A DNA stretch of 64,000 nt, from positions 558,001-622,000 of the forward strand of contig JAFEKR010000018.1 in NCBI GenBank assembly GCA_019022495.1, given 5' to 3'. The translations under genes and the position numbers were made by a program. The stretch's first letter is position 1. Every line of letters begins with the position of its first letter. Shown here one piece after another: positions 35,101 to 46,780 of the stretch. This stretch comes from Epichloe hybrida (lineage: Eukaryota; Ascomycota; Sordariomycetes; Hypocreales; Clavicipitaceae). The notes below the pieces were generated by a model. The model did not search any database. It was not told the origin of the DNA and worked only from the letters and a program-made list of their open reading frames with translations.

Positions 35101-35843
35101 CCGGGCACATTGCTGCAGAGGAAGCTGAGCTGCGCAGGGAGAATGAAGCGCGGGCAAGAGAACAGGCTCATCTACGCAAGAGATTCGGAGTGGGTGCCTT
35201 GGGCGACCTCACCGAGGAAGAGGCGCTACGGTATGCCCAAATGATCTCCGAGGAGGCCTATCTCGAAGACGAGCAGCGGCGTGCAAGCGACTCTGCAGTC
35301 GACGCTGCTGGGTTGGACACGGCATCGTCGCTCAGCGAAACAGCTGCAGATACCATGACGCCGGAGCCCAGTGTCGTGGACATGAGCCCCCCTCCCATGG
35401 TCCGGCCAAGCGCGAATTCATCGACCACGGACAAGGACGAGGAGAGCGATTTTGAACTGCAAGTTCAGCAAGCCATACGCCTGTCTCTGCTAGAGGGCGT
35501 CAACGACATGGGACAGTCACCTAGTGGAAACGGTTCGGGCGAATTTGAATTCCCCATTACGATCAGGGCCAAGAGCAGAAAGGGCAAGGTGTCAGGCTCG
35601 GCATCTAGCTCGCCTGGCTCGACGCACCAGGCGCGATTCATGATGCCCAACGGCGACGGAGGCTCCCAGAATCTTGCGGCGACGGCAGCCGACGAGGACT
35701 TTGCCCTCGCTCTGAGTATCAGCATGCAGGCGCAAGAGACTGGGGTTCAATCGAGTGGTGTAGGACTTGGAGTGCAGCAGGATGATTTCCCGCCACTGGA
35801 GACGGAAGTGTCTGGCAAGGGGAAGGGTGTGCGACGCTGGTAG
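32176..35843 (+). CDS. Ufo1-like F-box protein with WD40-type repeats and C-terminal ubiquitin-interacting motifs
   Basis: Predicted substrate receptor of an SCF ubiquitin ligase, resembling yeast Ufo1 (which targets Ho and Rad30). Exons 32176..32584 and 32677..35843; intron 32585..32676 (GTCAGT donor, TTTCACAG acceptor, phase 1). Product 1191 aa. The splice rebuilds the F-box (DFPNEILTHILSHLHPDSHA then VSKRFYALVTTPHAWR; residues about 133-180). Central beta-rich segments are compatible with a propeller (GVVTAYALGWDPDGPRF, AMGTNTGAVIVWDARDRPRQ, SCLATSALYLVHGGSDGLVQ with AWDPL). The C-terminus has a charged coiled coil and two UIM-like motifs (DFELQVQQAIRLSLLEG; DEDFALALSISMQ). Architecture F-box/WD40/UIM is the Ufo1 arrangement. 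The exact start is uncertain because the frame is open upstream. Confidence 0.85.
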
Positions 35844-36500
35844 ATTCTGAGCTTGTCTTTGTGATTAGTTGTTGGCTTCGTTTGATTCGGATTTGACTGG
35901 AGGGGTTTTTTTTTCACCATTTTCGTTGGTTTTACAATCTTTCGTGCTCAATTCAACATTATGCCGTCTATTTGTCATTTTCTTTGGCCTACATTCTACC
36001 GCCTGAATTGTTTCGCAAATCTACATGCCCTGGTTATTCGTCCCTCTCCAACAGCTGTGATGAAATGTAAGTGTAATACAACCTTATTTTATTTTAGAGA
36101 GCTGCAAGGAAAATATACAGGGTACACAGCGTCACGAAAAAGTACATTCATTTGTATGCAGATTACTAGTATTACCATGTACTAACCCCTGTGTCCTTTA
36201 TTTCCTAGCTAATATCAGATTGGCCTAGTTACCCTGCCATGTAGATTTGTAAAAGAATAAGGGGGTGTATTGCAAAGTTGCTGCGATGAATCATGGATTC
36301 ACTCCCTCGTCAACCGTCCAATTCAAGTATCGGGGAAATGGCTGCATGTCCTGAACACCGCGGGAATGAAGTGAAGTGAGGATGTATGTACATGGGATTC
36401 GCGTACGGTGGAGAAGAAGAAGGAGAAAAAGAAGCATGTGCACTCAATCTGACCAACTGCTAGTGATGTGGAAGAGGACGGAATAGAAAAGAATCCAGGT
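35844..36500. other. Intergenic between convergent genes
   Basis: 3' flanks of the F-box gene and the wall-protein gene. No gene supported. Confidence 0.5.
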
Positions 36501-38962
36501 TTATATAAGAAGCAAGACGCCAATCGCTATGCATAGAGCTATGCCGCCGCGCGACATGCTCGATCGTGGATTAGAACCCAAGTTATCCTCGTCACTGGTC
36601 CGGTTTGTTTCCCTGGGGAAATCGCTCAGCCACGTGCCCGTGGGGACAATGGTGGTGACAACGGCCTCGCCAAAAGGGTACGTCAGGTTCAGCGAGGAAT
36701 CGACGAGGCCCTCGGGCCCGATGGTGATGAGCTGCCCTGCGATCATCTCGGTCGTCTTCAGCGGGGAGCCGGGGCCGACGGTGAAGATCTGGCCGTTGAT
36801 GAGGGCCACGTTGGGGGCGAACTCGGTGATGGTGGCGCCGCCGACTATCTCGAGGTGCGTGTCGTTGTCGCGGGCGGCCGGGCCGCCCATGACGATGCCG
36901 TGGACGAGGACGCCAGACGGCCCGATGACGACGCCGTCGCCCCCGACGTTTTCCGTCCGGGGGGCAACGCCGGGGCCGTACGTCATGTACGTGCCGCGCA
37001 GCACGACGACGTTCTTGCCAATGGCCGTGAGCATCTCGCCGCCGGCGACGACGACGTTGGATTCGGGCGGCGGCTGGGAGGGGGTGAAGGTGAAGACGCT
37101 GGTGCCGACGGTGATCTTGTCCCACGAAACCGTCACGCTCTGGCCGCGGATGACGAGCGTCTTGGTCCCGTACAGCGGCATCGTCACCGTCTCGCCGCCG
37201 ATGACGATCTGCGAGCCTGACAGGGACACGTCGAGACCCCCCACGACGCCGCTCGTCGGCGCAGCGACGCTCCAGCCCTCGGGCGGGGGCGGCGGCTTGG
37301 GGATTGTTGCGCCCTCGCCGACGATGGCGCGCGGGTAGATGGTGAAGTGGCCGCCGTCGACGGCGACGACCTTGGTGAGCCCGGGCCCGACCTGGAACGT
37401 CCGCCCATTGATGATGACTTGGTTGCCTCTGGCGGTAACGCGGATGGGCGGTGGCCGAGCCGGGTCGGCATTCGGGGCGGTGGTGGTGGGTCCATCCGGG
37501 GGAGTGGCTGCGGGTCCATCCGGGGGAGTGGCTGCGGGTCTGTCCGGGGGAGCGGTAGCGGGCCCGACGCCGATGGGGCCCGCGTTTTCGGCGGTCTCGG
37601 GGGCTCCCGCGCTCTCGTGCGTGAAGGCATCCGGATATGGATCGGCGGCGGCTTGAAATGAAGATGACGGCCGTGCCCAGGCAAACACGACCGCGGGGTT
37701 CTTGTCCGTGGTGATGAATGTGACGGTTTGCCTTTGCGTTGGCAGTGGACTTGGTAGACCCAAGCCGAGGGTAGGTGCGGCACCTGTCGTCGTACATGGA
37801 GGGCGGCAGCGCCCCTTTGCGGACGTCGAGTTCAGGCGCGGTGCAATTGGTGGACAATATTCTGGGGTTTTAATGGGCGGATACGGGGGCGTGTATGCGC
37901 TGAGGTTGCCCAGAAAAGTAACGGTCGACGTGTGAACAATCGAGTAGACGATAACGGGCTGCAACGCATCCGCATACGGCGTGCAATGCTTGGTCACCGT
38001 GACTGTCGGGACAGCTGTTACGTTGGCGGCAAAGCATTGGCGTCCATAAGCCATCTTTGGTTTGTCGGCGACATAGCATTGGCTTCCATCAACCGGACAA
38101 TCCAGCGTAACGGTGCTGGTTGGAGGAGGTCGAGTGCAGCTAAACAGCAGCTTTCGAGAGGCTCCCCCAGTGCTGGTAGTGGTGGTGGAACGAATACATC
38201 TGGTTGATGTTCGAAAGGTATTTGAGCTTAGGGCGTTGTCAGTGACAGGAGGCCCGTGCCTGCTAGATGAGCCTTCGCCTCGAGATTCTGTGTTTGAGAT
38301 TGGTCCGTCGGGGGTAGAATAAGTTTCAACCGCTGATGATGAAGAGGATGATGATGATGCTGACGATGAGGTTCCCTGTGAACAAGTGCTTCCTGTTTGG
38401 CCATTGCATGTGGTTGACTCGGGCGACGACGACGACGGGACAGTTGAAGTTGACAATGGCCCCTGTTGGGACGGCAGGGTTGAGATTGATGATGCGAATG
38501 GTGGAATCGGGGTGTCTTGAGATGGAGAAGCATCGTGTGCGGCGGTGGATGATGTCACGGTGGTTGAGGGAACGATGATATCTGTGAGCCCGGCCACAGA
38601 CAATGGGGATGTTAACGAGAGAGCCGAGCTCGAGCTGGAAATCGAAGACGAGAGCGAAGTCGACGTTGGTGTTTGTGACGACGACGTTGAAGTCGAAGTT
38701 GTAGCGGAAGCTTCTGATGAAACGTTGGACGCAAAACGCCGCCCGCGCAGAAGGTGACGTTCATCTGATGATGGGCCTGAAGAGACGACGGAAAAGTTAG
38801 CTCGTGCTCTCTCGATAAATCGCAAGTCGGCTTCGACGTGGGCGGGCAGCAAGCATCTGGGCCCCCCCGCGACGCCAACGTACCATCTGCATCGACACCT
38901 GCTGCGCACGGGGAGCATGCAAAGAGGCCTGCGCATAGCAGGGCAGCCTTTCTGACTTTCAT
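36501..38962 (-). CDS. GPI-anchored, Ser/Thr-rich cell-wall protein with C-terminal beta-rich repeats
   Basis: Exons complement(38884..38962) and complement(36501..38776); intron 38777..38883 (GTACGT donor, CTTCAG acceptor). Product 784 aa. A secretion signal opens the protein (MKVRKAALLCAGLFACSPCA). A Ser/Thr-rich stalk likely to be O-glycosylated follows, then a Cys-containing region (LDCPVDGSQCYVADKP). A Pro-rich hinge has tandem APPDRPAATPPDGPAA units. A region of repeated strands (NQVIINGRTFQVGPG; SQIVIGGETVTMPLYG; NVVVAGGEMLTAIGKN; LEIVGGATITEFAPN; MIAGQLITIGPEG) suggests a beta-solenoid. The end is a short hydrophobic tail (GGIALCIAIGVLLLI) after small residues, typical of a GPI signal. 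Role in the wall or adhesion is inferred; no named family recognised. Confidence 0.82.
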
Positions 38963-41377
38963 TGCTGCTGTCGAACGCGGATTGTGAGGCCGGAAATCGA
39001 GCCAAACCGCCAGCCAGCAGGGGCTCTGAGAGGCGACTCCAACAACTCCAACACGGCGATGACCTCAAACAACGAGACATGACACCGGTGAAGTAGGCCC
39101 GGGCTGTGGGGAGACGAATCCTAGCATGACGACAGAACGAGCAGCACGGGGGCGCTTGCAAAATGCAAAACAAACAACAAGCCACTATGTATACGAGCAG
39201 GGCAGGCAAAATGCAAGCGAGAGACCGGGCCCCTGGGGGCAAAGACCAGCCAGCCGACTTGTCGCATCTCTTTTCTCTTGCCAGTCAGTTTCGCCGTCCA
39301 ACGAGGAGAATGATGAGCTGAGCTGTGGCCTGCCTCTGGCCGCCCCTGACTCCCCCCGTTCTCCACGACGACCAGCCGACGACCAGCCGACGACCAGTCA
39401 ACTGATTGGGACAAGGGTTCGGGGTAACTGCCGTTGGCCACGGACTAGTTACACAATTTGCAAATCCTCCTCCACACACACTCGGGGTAATGGATGGGTC
39501 GCTGGCAACCGCGGCAAGGTATTCCATGTTATGTATGTACTAGGTACTTGCGAATCCTAGTCCCTGCCTCTAACAATTAAACAGCTCAATTTCCCCTGTC
39601 AAGTAACTGCCATGCCGCCGACTGCCCGATGCTACCATGTGTCCAAGCCTCAAAGGTCTTCAAGACGTGCATACGTATGTACATAGGTCGCAGCCCGAGG
39701 TGTACGTGCATGCGTCCGTACTCCGCACACGGTGAGCAAGTCCGCGATATCCCCTATAGCGGATGTGAACAGTTCTGTTGTCTTTGAAGCCCTGCCGACT
39801 CATGTATTCGACAACGGGTTCGTCGGCAGAAGTTTCTCGCATTTTGCAAATGGCGACAGCCGCCACGCCAAATCGTCTCGTCAAGCGTGGGGAAAAATCG
39901 CCCAGGCGAAATCAACAGCCAAGTACTCGGTACATAGGTTCTCGGCAGTCTCGGAACGCCGCCGATCTCAGACATGTACTGTATGTATGTAGATAGAGCT
40001 GCCCGTTAGCTCGTACTGAGAGCGGTTGAACTTCTTCGGCTTGATTACTTGTCTCGTCGGCATAATAAGCCGCGGTAATCTCGCACGGATCCGTATATCA
40101 TGACTGGTTAGCAGTACAACATTCCACCATACATGTACGTAATCTAATATTGATACCGTATTAACCACATATATATAGTATTGTTTTACTTGGAGTAATA
40201 GCTAAGCCTACATAAGCTTCTACCTCTATACTACTAGAGTTGAAAGCAGCTACTTCGTACAAGTAAAGGTAGCAAATAGCTTATAGTATTACTAGGGAAA
40301 AATCTAAACCGGAGAAGATGCGGCAGGAGAATTCGGTGCCACTGCGGAATATTCCGTACATGGTATGGCAGCCTTACTGTTTCATCCTTGATGGCACATT
40401 ATCCGCCCTCGTTAGCTCCACATTATGTACGAGTAACATCGCAAGACAGGGGCCTCGGCATCAACGGAAGGTCAAGGTCATCCGTACATGTAATCCGTAG
40501 CACAAGACCCTTTCTTTGTACATGTACGGATCCGTATGGCTGCCGGGCTTCACTGGCATTATCTCATCAGAGATCCCAAGGCTTGTGGGTCTATTTGGCC
40601 CCCACAGGCCCCCAGGGGTGCCACACGGTTAGTCATCGCGTATGTAGGTACGGAGTACGCGTTCCTTGTCCAAGTTAATCAACAAGCGCGAAGTAATTAC
40701 GTGTGTAGCGGAAAATCATGGGTACAAGTATTGCAGACTCATTCACACATAGATCCATGTACTTTTAATGCACTTTCATCTAATTGGTCACAGCCCCTAG
40801 TTGACGTGACTCCACAAGCCTTACATAGGACCTCTATTAAGGAGATGGGCGCAGCAGCTCACGTGATACTTCAAGTGTTAGTCAGCCACCGCGTAGAAGT
40901 GACAAGTCCCATGCACAATACTTGTTAATGTCGAGGAGTCATCCTTTGGCACAACTTCACAAGCGCATGTTGGACCAGCCATCATCTCAAATGGATATTT
41001 GGGCAACCTTTCCGGGACCGCGTGGGCTCATGCTTCTGTCATGCTCAGATCAGCGGCAGGCTGCCGTCAGCAATTTGATGTCATCCTACATATTACACTG
41101 CCACATGGCCTTTATTTAGCGCATTGCCGCCCCGACGCTGTATTACGGATTACCCAAATCTCACCCATCTCTCACTCATCTCCGCATGTTATTAATACCT
41201 GCCAAAGCTTGTCTCATTGTCCCCGAGTCCTCTACCAAAGCCAAATAACGAATTTGCCAATAACTGTGATAACTCTCAAGAACAGGTAGGCATATAAAAT
41301 TTCCCGACCAGGATGCTTCGCATTTTAATACTTGTACTCATTTCATAGGCAATACTTTCCAAGACGCAGGTTCCAGA
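38963..41377. other. Gene-poor intergenic region
   Basis: 2.4 kb without a supportable gene. It includes an AT-rich patch (about 40130-40310) that may be an old mutated repeat, three tandem CGACCAGC units (about 39367-39395), and a cluster of TACATGTA/TACGGATCCGTA words (40085, 40346, 40478, 40518, 40650). ORFs here are short and overlapping. Confidence 0.5.
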
Positions 41378-41965
41378 ATGACATCGCACAACACCGCGGA
41401 ACAGCAGGATCCCACGCTGGATCTTCCGCCGACGGACAGCGAATCCGATGTCGATGTCAATGAAGATGCGCCCAGCGATTGGGACGAGGAGGAGGAGATG
41501 AAGAAGTGGCTTTCCACGACATATGAGCCCGGCTCGAGAAGGCCCATGAAAGAGCCCCTCACAGCAAATTGGGATCTGTTGATCAGCGATGCAGACGTGG
41601 AAAAGCTCAAAGCCGGGTTCAAGTCTCATAGCATGGACGACAAATGGAATATCCTGGTCGAGGATCCAGACAAGGATGGAAACATGTCCATCCACATCAT
41701 TCGGAGCTGGTTACAAGAGGAGTGTTACATATTGCACATTGCTCCGAGACGAAGCAGCCATGACGGTGCAGGTGCAGGTGCCAAGGTCCAAGGCATTACC
41801 TGGGAAGGGAACAAGGCGGGCTTGCAATGCGGTGCCCAACAGGCAAAGAAGGAAGCAGTGATGCTGGCCAGAAGTCTCCTCCAATGCGAGTTTGAGAAGC
41901 TTCCCCATTACCCGTCCTCGGTGTTTTGGGACCCGAATGCTTATGAGAAGGTGGATATGAAATAG
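41378..41965 (+). CDS. Small acidic fungal protein, function unknown
   Basis: Single-exon ORF of 195 aa. The N-terminus is acidic and disordered (PPTDSESDVDVNED). The core reads as a folded unit: MKKWLSTTYEP, then WDLLISDADVEKLKAGFKSH, MDDKWNILVEDPDKDGNMSI and HIIRSWLQEECYILHI. No signal peptide or membrane segment. The regular heptad-free helix/strand alternation and conserved-looking Trp residues argue for a real gene. I recall similar short proteins in other Hypocreales but no function. It is an isolated gene near the repeat island, convergent with the toxin-like gene. Confidence 0.65.
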   Translation: MTSHNTAEQQDPTLDLPPTDSESDVDVNEDAPSDWDEEEEMKKWLSTTYEPGSRRPMKEPLTANWDLLISDADVEKLKAGFKSHSMDDKWNILVEDPDKDGNMSIHIIRSWLQEECYILHIAPRRSSHDGAGAGAKVQGITWEGNKAGLQCGAQQAKKEAVMLARSLLQCEFEKLPHYPSSVFWDPNAYEKVDMK

Positions 41966-42154
41966 TTTACTTGATGCATCAGTAGGAGGCACTTGCTACA
42001 GATGAATCGCTACATCATTTCTCTTCTAACAAGTAACAGCTCACTTCAAAAGCTTATAATAAAAGACATGACCCAAGGGTCGTAAAGGCAAAACGCATGT
42101 ATGTGTTATAGAAGTGAAAATACATCCATAGGTGGTGGCATTCATAACCGCAGC

Positions 42155-42374
42155 GAATGCACTCTCTCCGCCTAAAGACTACTATATTATGACTCCATAG
42201 AACTGAATGAATATAACAACTACGCAATTTAACTGAAAAAAAAGAATGTATATTTGTTCTAAAAAGAATGACTCTCTCCGCCTAAAGACTACTATATCAT
42301 GACTCCGTAGAACTGAATGAATATAAAAACCATGCAATTCAACTGAAAAAAGAAAGGATGTATATTCGTTCGAA
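42155..42374. repeat. Tandem 110-bp duplication
   Basis: Two adjacent copies (about 42155-42264 and 42266-42374) sharing ACTCTCTCCGCCTAAAGACT and the rest of the unit, differing mostly by C/T and G/A changes and A-run length. It lies between two convergent genes, so it may be in a 3' UTR. Confidence 0.85.
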
Positions 42375-42611
42375 AAAAAAAAAAAAAGACTGTTTCTCTA
42401 CATTTAAACGATTGGAGCATTGTGGATTTAAACGAATGAAGCTGGCGCAATAAATCCAGCAACTGAAGACAGCAGTCTTCACTTCCGCCCGCCATAACCA
42501 GTGGCCTAACCATCAACTGCAAAGTAGCAATGTTAGCAGCGGCTAGCATTGACGCATCTTTTGGTCTTTAAGGGAACTCGGCACACCTTCTGGGTTCTTA
42601 CAGACAGCCAC

Positions 42612-43127
42612 TCAAGCAGTGAAGGACCGAGGACTCTTTGGCGACTGCGAGCCTCCCTTGTGACTCTTCTCCCAATCCTCCCTGGTCGTGGTAGCCGTCT
42701 TCTTTGACATCTTAAACGTTTCCCATTTGGCGATATTTTCCCAAGGAATATGACGCTTTACCGAGAACTCCTTCTCACTAGGATGAGGATGTTCCTGCTT
42801 TTCCTTCTTAAACTCCTTGATAGTGTCAACGACTTCAAGGCCCGATGGGTCGATGTAGTAGACGTAGACATTGCCAGGGGATGTGGCACCACTCTGAGCG
42901 AATTTCCTATCGCTCGTGGTCGAGATCCATGGATCCTTGTCTCCCAGTGTTGCCTTTACGTGTTCAATGACAGAGCCGGTCCCTTCAGGATCCCTGGCCC
43001 AAAAGCCTTTGCCATTGTGAATCTCGTCGGGCGAGCGAAAGTCAAGGCGGTAGAGTTTGGCTGCCAGAGCCGGGCCCAGCAGCGCCAGGAAAGCAATGAG
43101 GTGAGCGAAATACGCGCGGGCGAGCAT
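42612..43127 (-). CDS. Secreted ADP-ribosyltransferase, heat-labile-enterotoxin A-chain-like
   Basis: Predicted secreted mono-ADP-ribosyltransferase of the cholera/enterotoxin A-domain superfamily, a group expanded in insect-pathogenic fungi. Intronless, 171 aa. A signal peptide (about residues 1-23) ends in PALAA. The mature part starts with KLYRLDFRSPDEI, whose Arg27 aligns with the catalytic Arg of the R-S-E class. The STT triad-like motif (Ser69-Thr-Thr, in WISTTSD) and the Glu118-x-Glu120 pair (in HPSEKEF) are all present, followed by HIPWENIAKW. There is no B-subunit or translocation domain. The C-terminus is basic and Ser-rich. The start is the first true ATG in frame. All three active-site elements are intact, so activity is plausible but unproven. 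The target is unknown. Confidence 0.85.
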   Translation of the reverse strand: MLARAYFAHLIAFLALLGPALAAKLYRLDFRSPDEIHNGKGFWARDPEGTGSVIEHVKATLGDKDPWISTTSDRKFAQSGATSPGNVYVYYIDPSGLEVVDTIKEFKKEKQEHPHPSEKEFSVKRHIPWENIAKWETFKMSKKTATTTREDWEKSHKGGSQSPKSPRSFTA

Positions 43128-44131
43128 TTTGAAGTTGATTTGCCCTGATACGTATAAATATTGAGCAAGTAAAACCAAGATATGAAGAGATTTGAACAGG
43201 TGGAAACGTGATTGCAGACTGGTTTGTGAAATGCAAATATCAAAGCGTAGACTCGCAGTGACAACTGTTTATATACTTGGTATTTTAGTTAAATAAGGAG
43301 TAAAAGGTCTGTAGAATGGGAAGTTACCGAGCCTGACGGAAATTGAGGCATTGAATTATTACATAATAAAAGAACAAGATAGAGTAAGCATTCATCTGAC
43401 TTTTTGTGCTTTAACTGTGTGATATTATGCTCACGTCAGATGCGGGTGAGACGTAGCAACCCAGCAGTGTAAGAAATCAATGGGGCAGTGCCGACAGAAT
43501 TGCTCCATGAGTATATGCCGGCAGAGGATGACATCGATGCTAAACATGTTGTAAGTGCATATGATCTTTTGGGGGCCGTTGGCTACATCGTTCAATGATG
43601 GTCTTGCGTGCCGGATTCAGCCGTCGGGGATCTGGGTCAGCCTACGGAGCTGACGACGGAAGCAATATCTCAAGGCCAGGATTGTAAATATAGGCAATGA
43701 ATAATACCATCTTTCACGTCTTATCCTTCTTCTTCTTCGTTGAAATATAGCTACATGTACAGATGTTGGATCCAGTCACGTTCCTGACTTGAAGGGTTCT
43801 AGCACGGAACAGCCAGAAAGACAGTAACAGTGACCCTAATAAAAGACAAAAGGACAACTTACAGTCGGCTAGTCTGGCATATTCGCGAAAATATCAATCC
43901 ATATCTCTTTGACAGTCATAAGGCACCAGTTCGCTGTTCAGATGAAAGTCCGTGTTAGCCGAGATTCAGACTCGAGAGACTTGGCGCATTTGCCCCGCAC
44001 TGCTGAGCTAGGTCACGGGACCCACCCAGACCCCAGTACCTCGCTGGTACGTCTGAGTGCTGGCCCCGACCGCGAGGGACGCGATATAGCTGCGTTGCGT
44101 GCGATGTACCTCTTTGTACCTCTGAAAATCA
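43128..44131. other. Intergenic: promoter of the toxin-like gene and flank of the repeat island
   Basis: GC-normal sequence up to the target duplication of the outer retroelement. A 41-codon open stretch at about 43474-43599 (plus strand, reads NGAVPTELLHEYMPAEDD) looks protein-like but has no start and I cannot assign it; it could be a gene fragment or chance. Confidence 0.45.
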
Positions 44132-44136
44132 TTGAC

Positions 44137-44388
44137 TGTTGCACCTACAAGGGCATAATTGATCCCTGCCGCACGATAGTCTCGCTACTCAACTAGCTGA
44201 GACAAGAGTCCACCCCTAGCTAGTCATTTTCCATAATCTCTGTAACTACATAGTATGTTTTAGCACTATATTAGTACCCTACCTATAGTAAAGGTACTTA
44301 GGTATTTAAGCTATAGTCTACACCCTCTTATAAGGTTAGATAACTTAATAAAGGTAGTTACATTAAACCCTAGCTTCGCGGTCTAATA
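44137..44388 (+). repeat. Left LTR of the outer copia element
   Basis: 252 bp. The outer half keeps C and G at sites where the right LTR has T and A; the inner half shows the reverse. It ends TCTAATA, corresponding to TCCAACA in the right copy. Confidence 0.9.
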
Positions 44389-45015
44389 TAGTAGCAATTA
44401 CATAGTATTTATAATTATTATACCTTTCTTCCAAATTAGTACTCTTCTCTTTAAATTAACTAATTATTTAATCTTTAAATAATTAGTACATACCTAGCAA
44501 AAGAGAGGCCTAATTTATTAATATTATAATTAAGCGACCCTAGCACGCTAGGATTAATAAATACCACCTTTACTAGTTTAATAATAACACCACAGGACAT
44601 CTTACAATAGTGTTAGTATCTACAGGATACCATTGACCTACGCGTAGGGTTTTCAGGGTGGACTAAAGTGCACGTAATTATTATATATTCTAGTCTATTA
44701 AAGCAAGCAAAAGAGGGATTAAATAGAAGTAAAGAGAGTGCGCTATTTATTATAGGAAAAGGGGCCTTAATTAAGGTTATTAGCAAAGAGGCCACATATG
44801 CTAACCCCGATCGCGGCGCGGTTAGGCTAGATATATGAATCCGTAATATAACGCGCTTACCTAATTAGAGGCACGCACTCTTATTAATATTATGCTTATT
44901 CTAACACTAGAAACTCTCTCTCTTTAACATAATTATTAACGCATAATATTAACAAGAGAAGTAAATAGGAATTAAGGAACAAATAAGATTAAATAATCAC
45001 AAATAACCAGAGCAT

Positions 45016-45580
45016 TGTTGTATTGTATTGTATTGTATTTTTTGGCCCTTCGATGTATTGTATTGTATTGTATTGCCCTATGTATTGTATTGTTAGGGAA
45101 AAATATAAGTGGGGTATTATATAAATTCATTATATAGTAGATTTTTTAAATAATCTAATTATAGTATTCTTATTTTTATATATAATTTAGTTATTTATTT
45201 AAAAATCTATTAAGTTTTAGCTTATTTAGAAAAGTAAGCTTATTTTAAATATATAATATCTTAGTAATATTCTTTTATATCTATTTTAAAAAATGATTTT
45301 TTTCTTAATATATTAAGGGTCTTTTTATTCTTATATCTATTTTCTATGATTTATTATAATTATTTATTATATAAAAATACATTATAATACAATACAATAC
45401 ATACAATACATTACAATACATTACAATACAATACAATGTATTATTAAAAAGGTAAGGTAGTATATATACTTATTATATAGTAGATTTTTAATATAATCTA
45501 AATAAGATATCCTTAAATTTTTATACTATTTAGGTATTTAGTTATAGAATTATAAAGTTTTAGCTAATTTAGACTATTAG
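45016..45580. repeat. Opposed TATTG pentanucleotide arrays and a diverged direct repeat
   Basis: (TATTG)n-type arrays at about 45016-45093 in one orientation and about 45381-45440 in the reverse complement; each is followed by a related segment of about 125 bp (45110-45235 and 45455-45575, sharing TTATATAGTAGATTTTT and AGTTTTAGCT). A third pentamer array, with both orientations, is at about 46921-46995. Confidence 0.75.
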
Positions 45581-46096
45581 GCTATATATATATATAGGGT
45601 AGCTATAAATAGTATTATCTAAACTTAACTTATAGTAAAGTTTATTCTTTATATTTTAAAGGTTATCCTACTTTTATTTAGGATTTACTATGCATTTTAA
45701 TATAGTATTTTTGCTTTAAATATAATATTTACCCTAAAGAAATAATTTATAATTCTAAATAAATAAGATTAAAACTCTAATAAAAATATACTTATATATA
45801 TAAGGAATTTATTATAAAGAGAAAATTAAAATTTATTTAATAAATGCTTCTTTTACTATTAAGCTATTTTATTATAATTATAATAAATTATATTAGCTTT
45901 GAACCTTTTTTAAACTAAAAGAAAAGGAAAAAACCTAGGAAAAGCTTATAAAGAAAAGTTAAAATATTGTATAAAGAATAATCATAATATATATACTATT
46001 TTTTTAATATTAAGTAAATAAATAAATAAGCTTTAAAAGTAAGTTTAATTATTTATACTACTTTTAGCTTACTTACTTAGTTATATAGTGTTTCTT

Positions 46097-46500
46097 AAAG
46101 TGGGTCTAAAAGTGGGTCTTGTTAAACACTAAAAACCAAGTATAATCCCTTTTTATAGTTATATAACTTTAGCTAAGAAGAGGAGGATATATAAAAGTGG
46201 GTCTAACAGTGGGTCTTGTTAAACACTAAAAACCAAGTATAATCCCTTTCTATAGTTATATAACTTTAGCTAAGAAGAGGAGGATATATAAAAGTGGGTC
46301 TAAAAGTGGGTCCTATTAGTTATACTATAAACCTAGTATTATCTCTTTACTTAGTTATATAATTCTAGCTAAAAAGAAATATATATACAAAAGTGGGTCT
46401 AAAAGTGGGTCTAAAAGTGGGTCTTATTAGTTATACTATAAACATAATAATCTCTTTACTTAGTTATGTAATTTTAGTTAAAAAGAGAGAAATATACTAA
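46097..46500. repeat. Tandem array of about four 97-99-bp units
   Basis: Units start at about 46097, 46194, 46291 and 46390, each opening with AAAGTGGGTCTAAAAGTGGG or a close variant and containing TTAGTTATATAAYTYTAGCTAA-like text. Within the unit the 12-bp word AAAGTGGGTCTA is itself repeated two or three times. Confidence 0.88.
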
Positions 46501-46780
46501 AGTAAGTCTTATAGTTATATTAGGACTTACTTTCTATTAGTATAAAATTATAAATAGTATAATATTAAAAACATAAAAAAGAAAGGAATTTTATTTTATT
46601 AATATTTTAAAAAACCTTTAAATACTAAATAATTAATAAGTCTAGCTTTTTCTATAGTAATTTACTTATAAATACTTATATTTATATTATATTAATTTAT
46701 TACTTATTTATTTTTAATTAAACTTTAACACTAATAATATTTTAAGTTATATAAGTAATAGAAGTAATATATATATATAA

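Noticed and set aside
36592..37857. 421-codon ORF in another frame of the wall-protein gene
   Set aside because: Arg/His-rich shadow; the signal peptide, Ser/Thr stalk and GPI tail are in the annotated frame.
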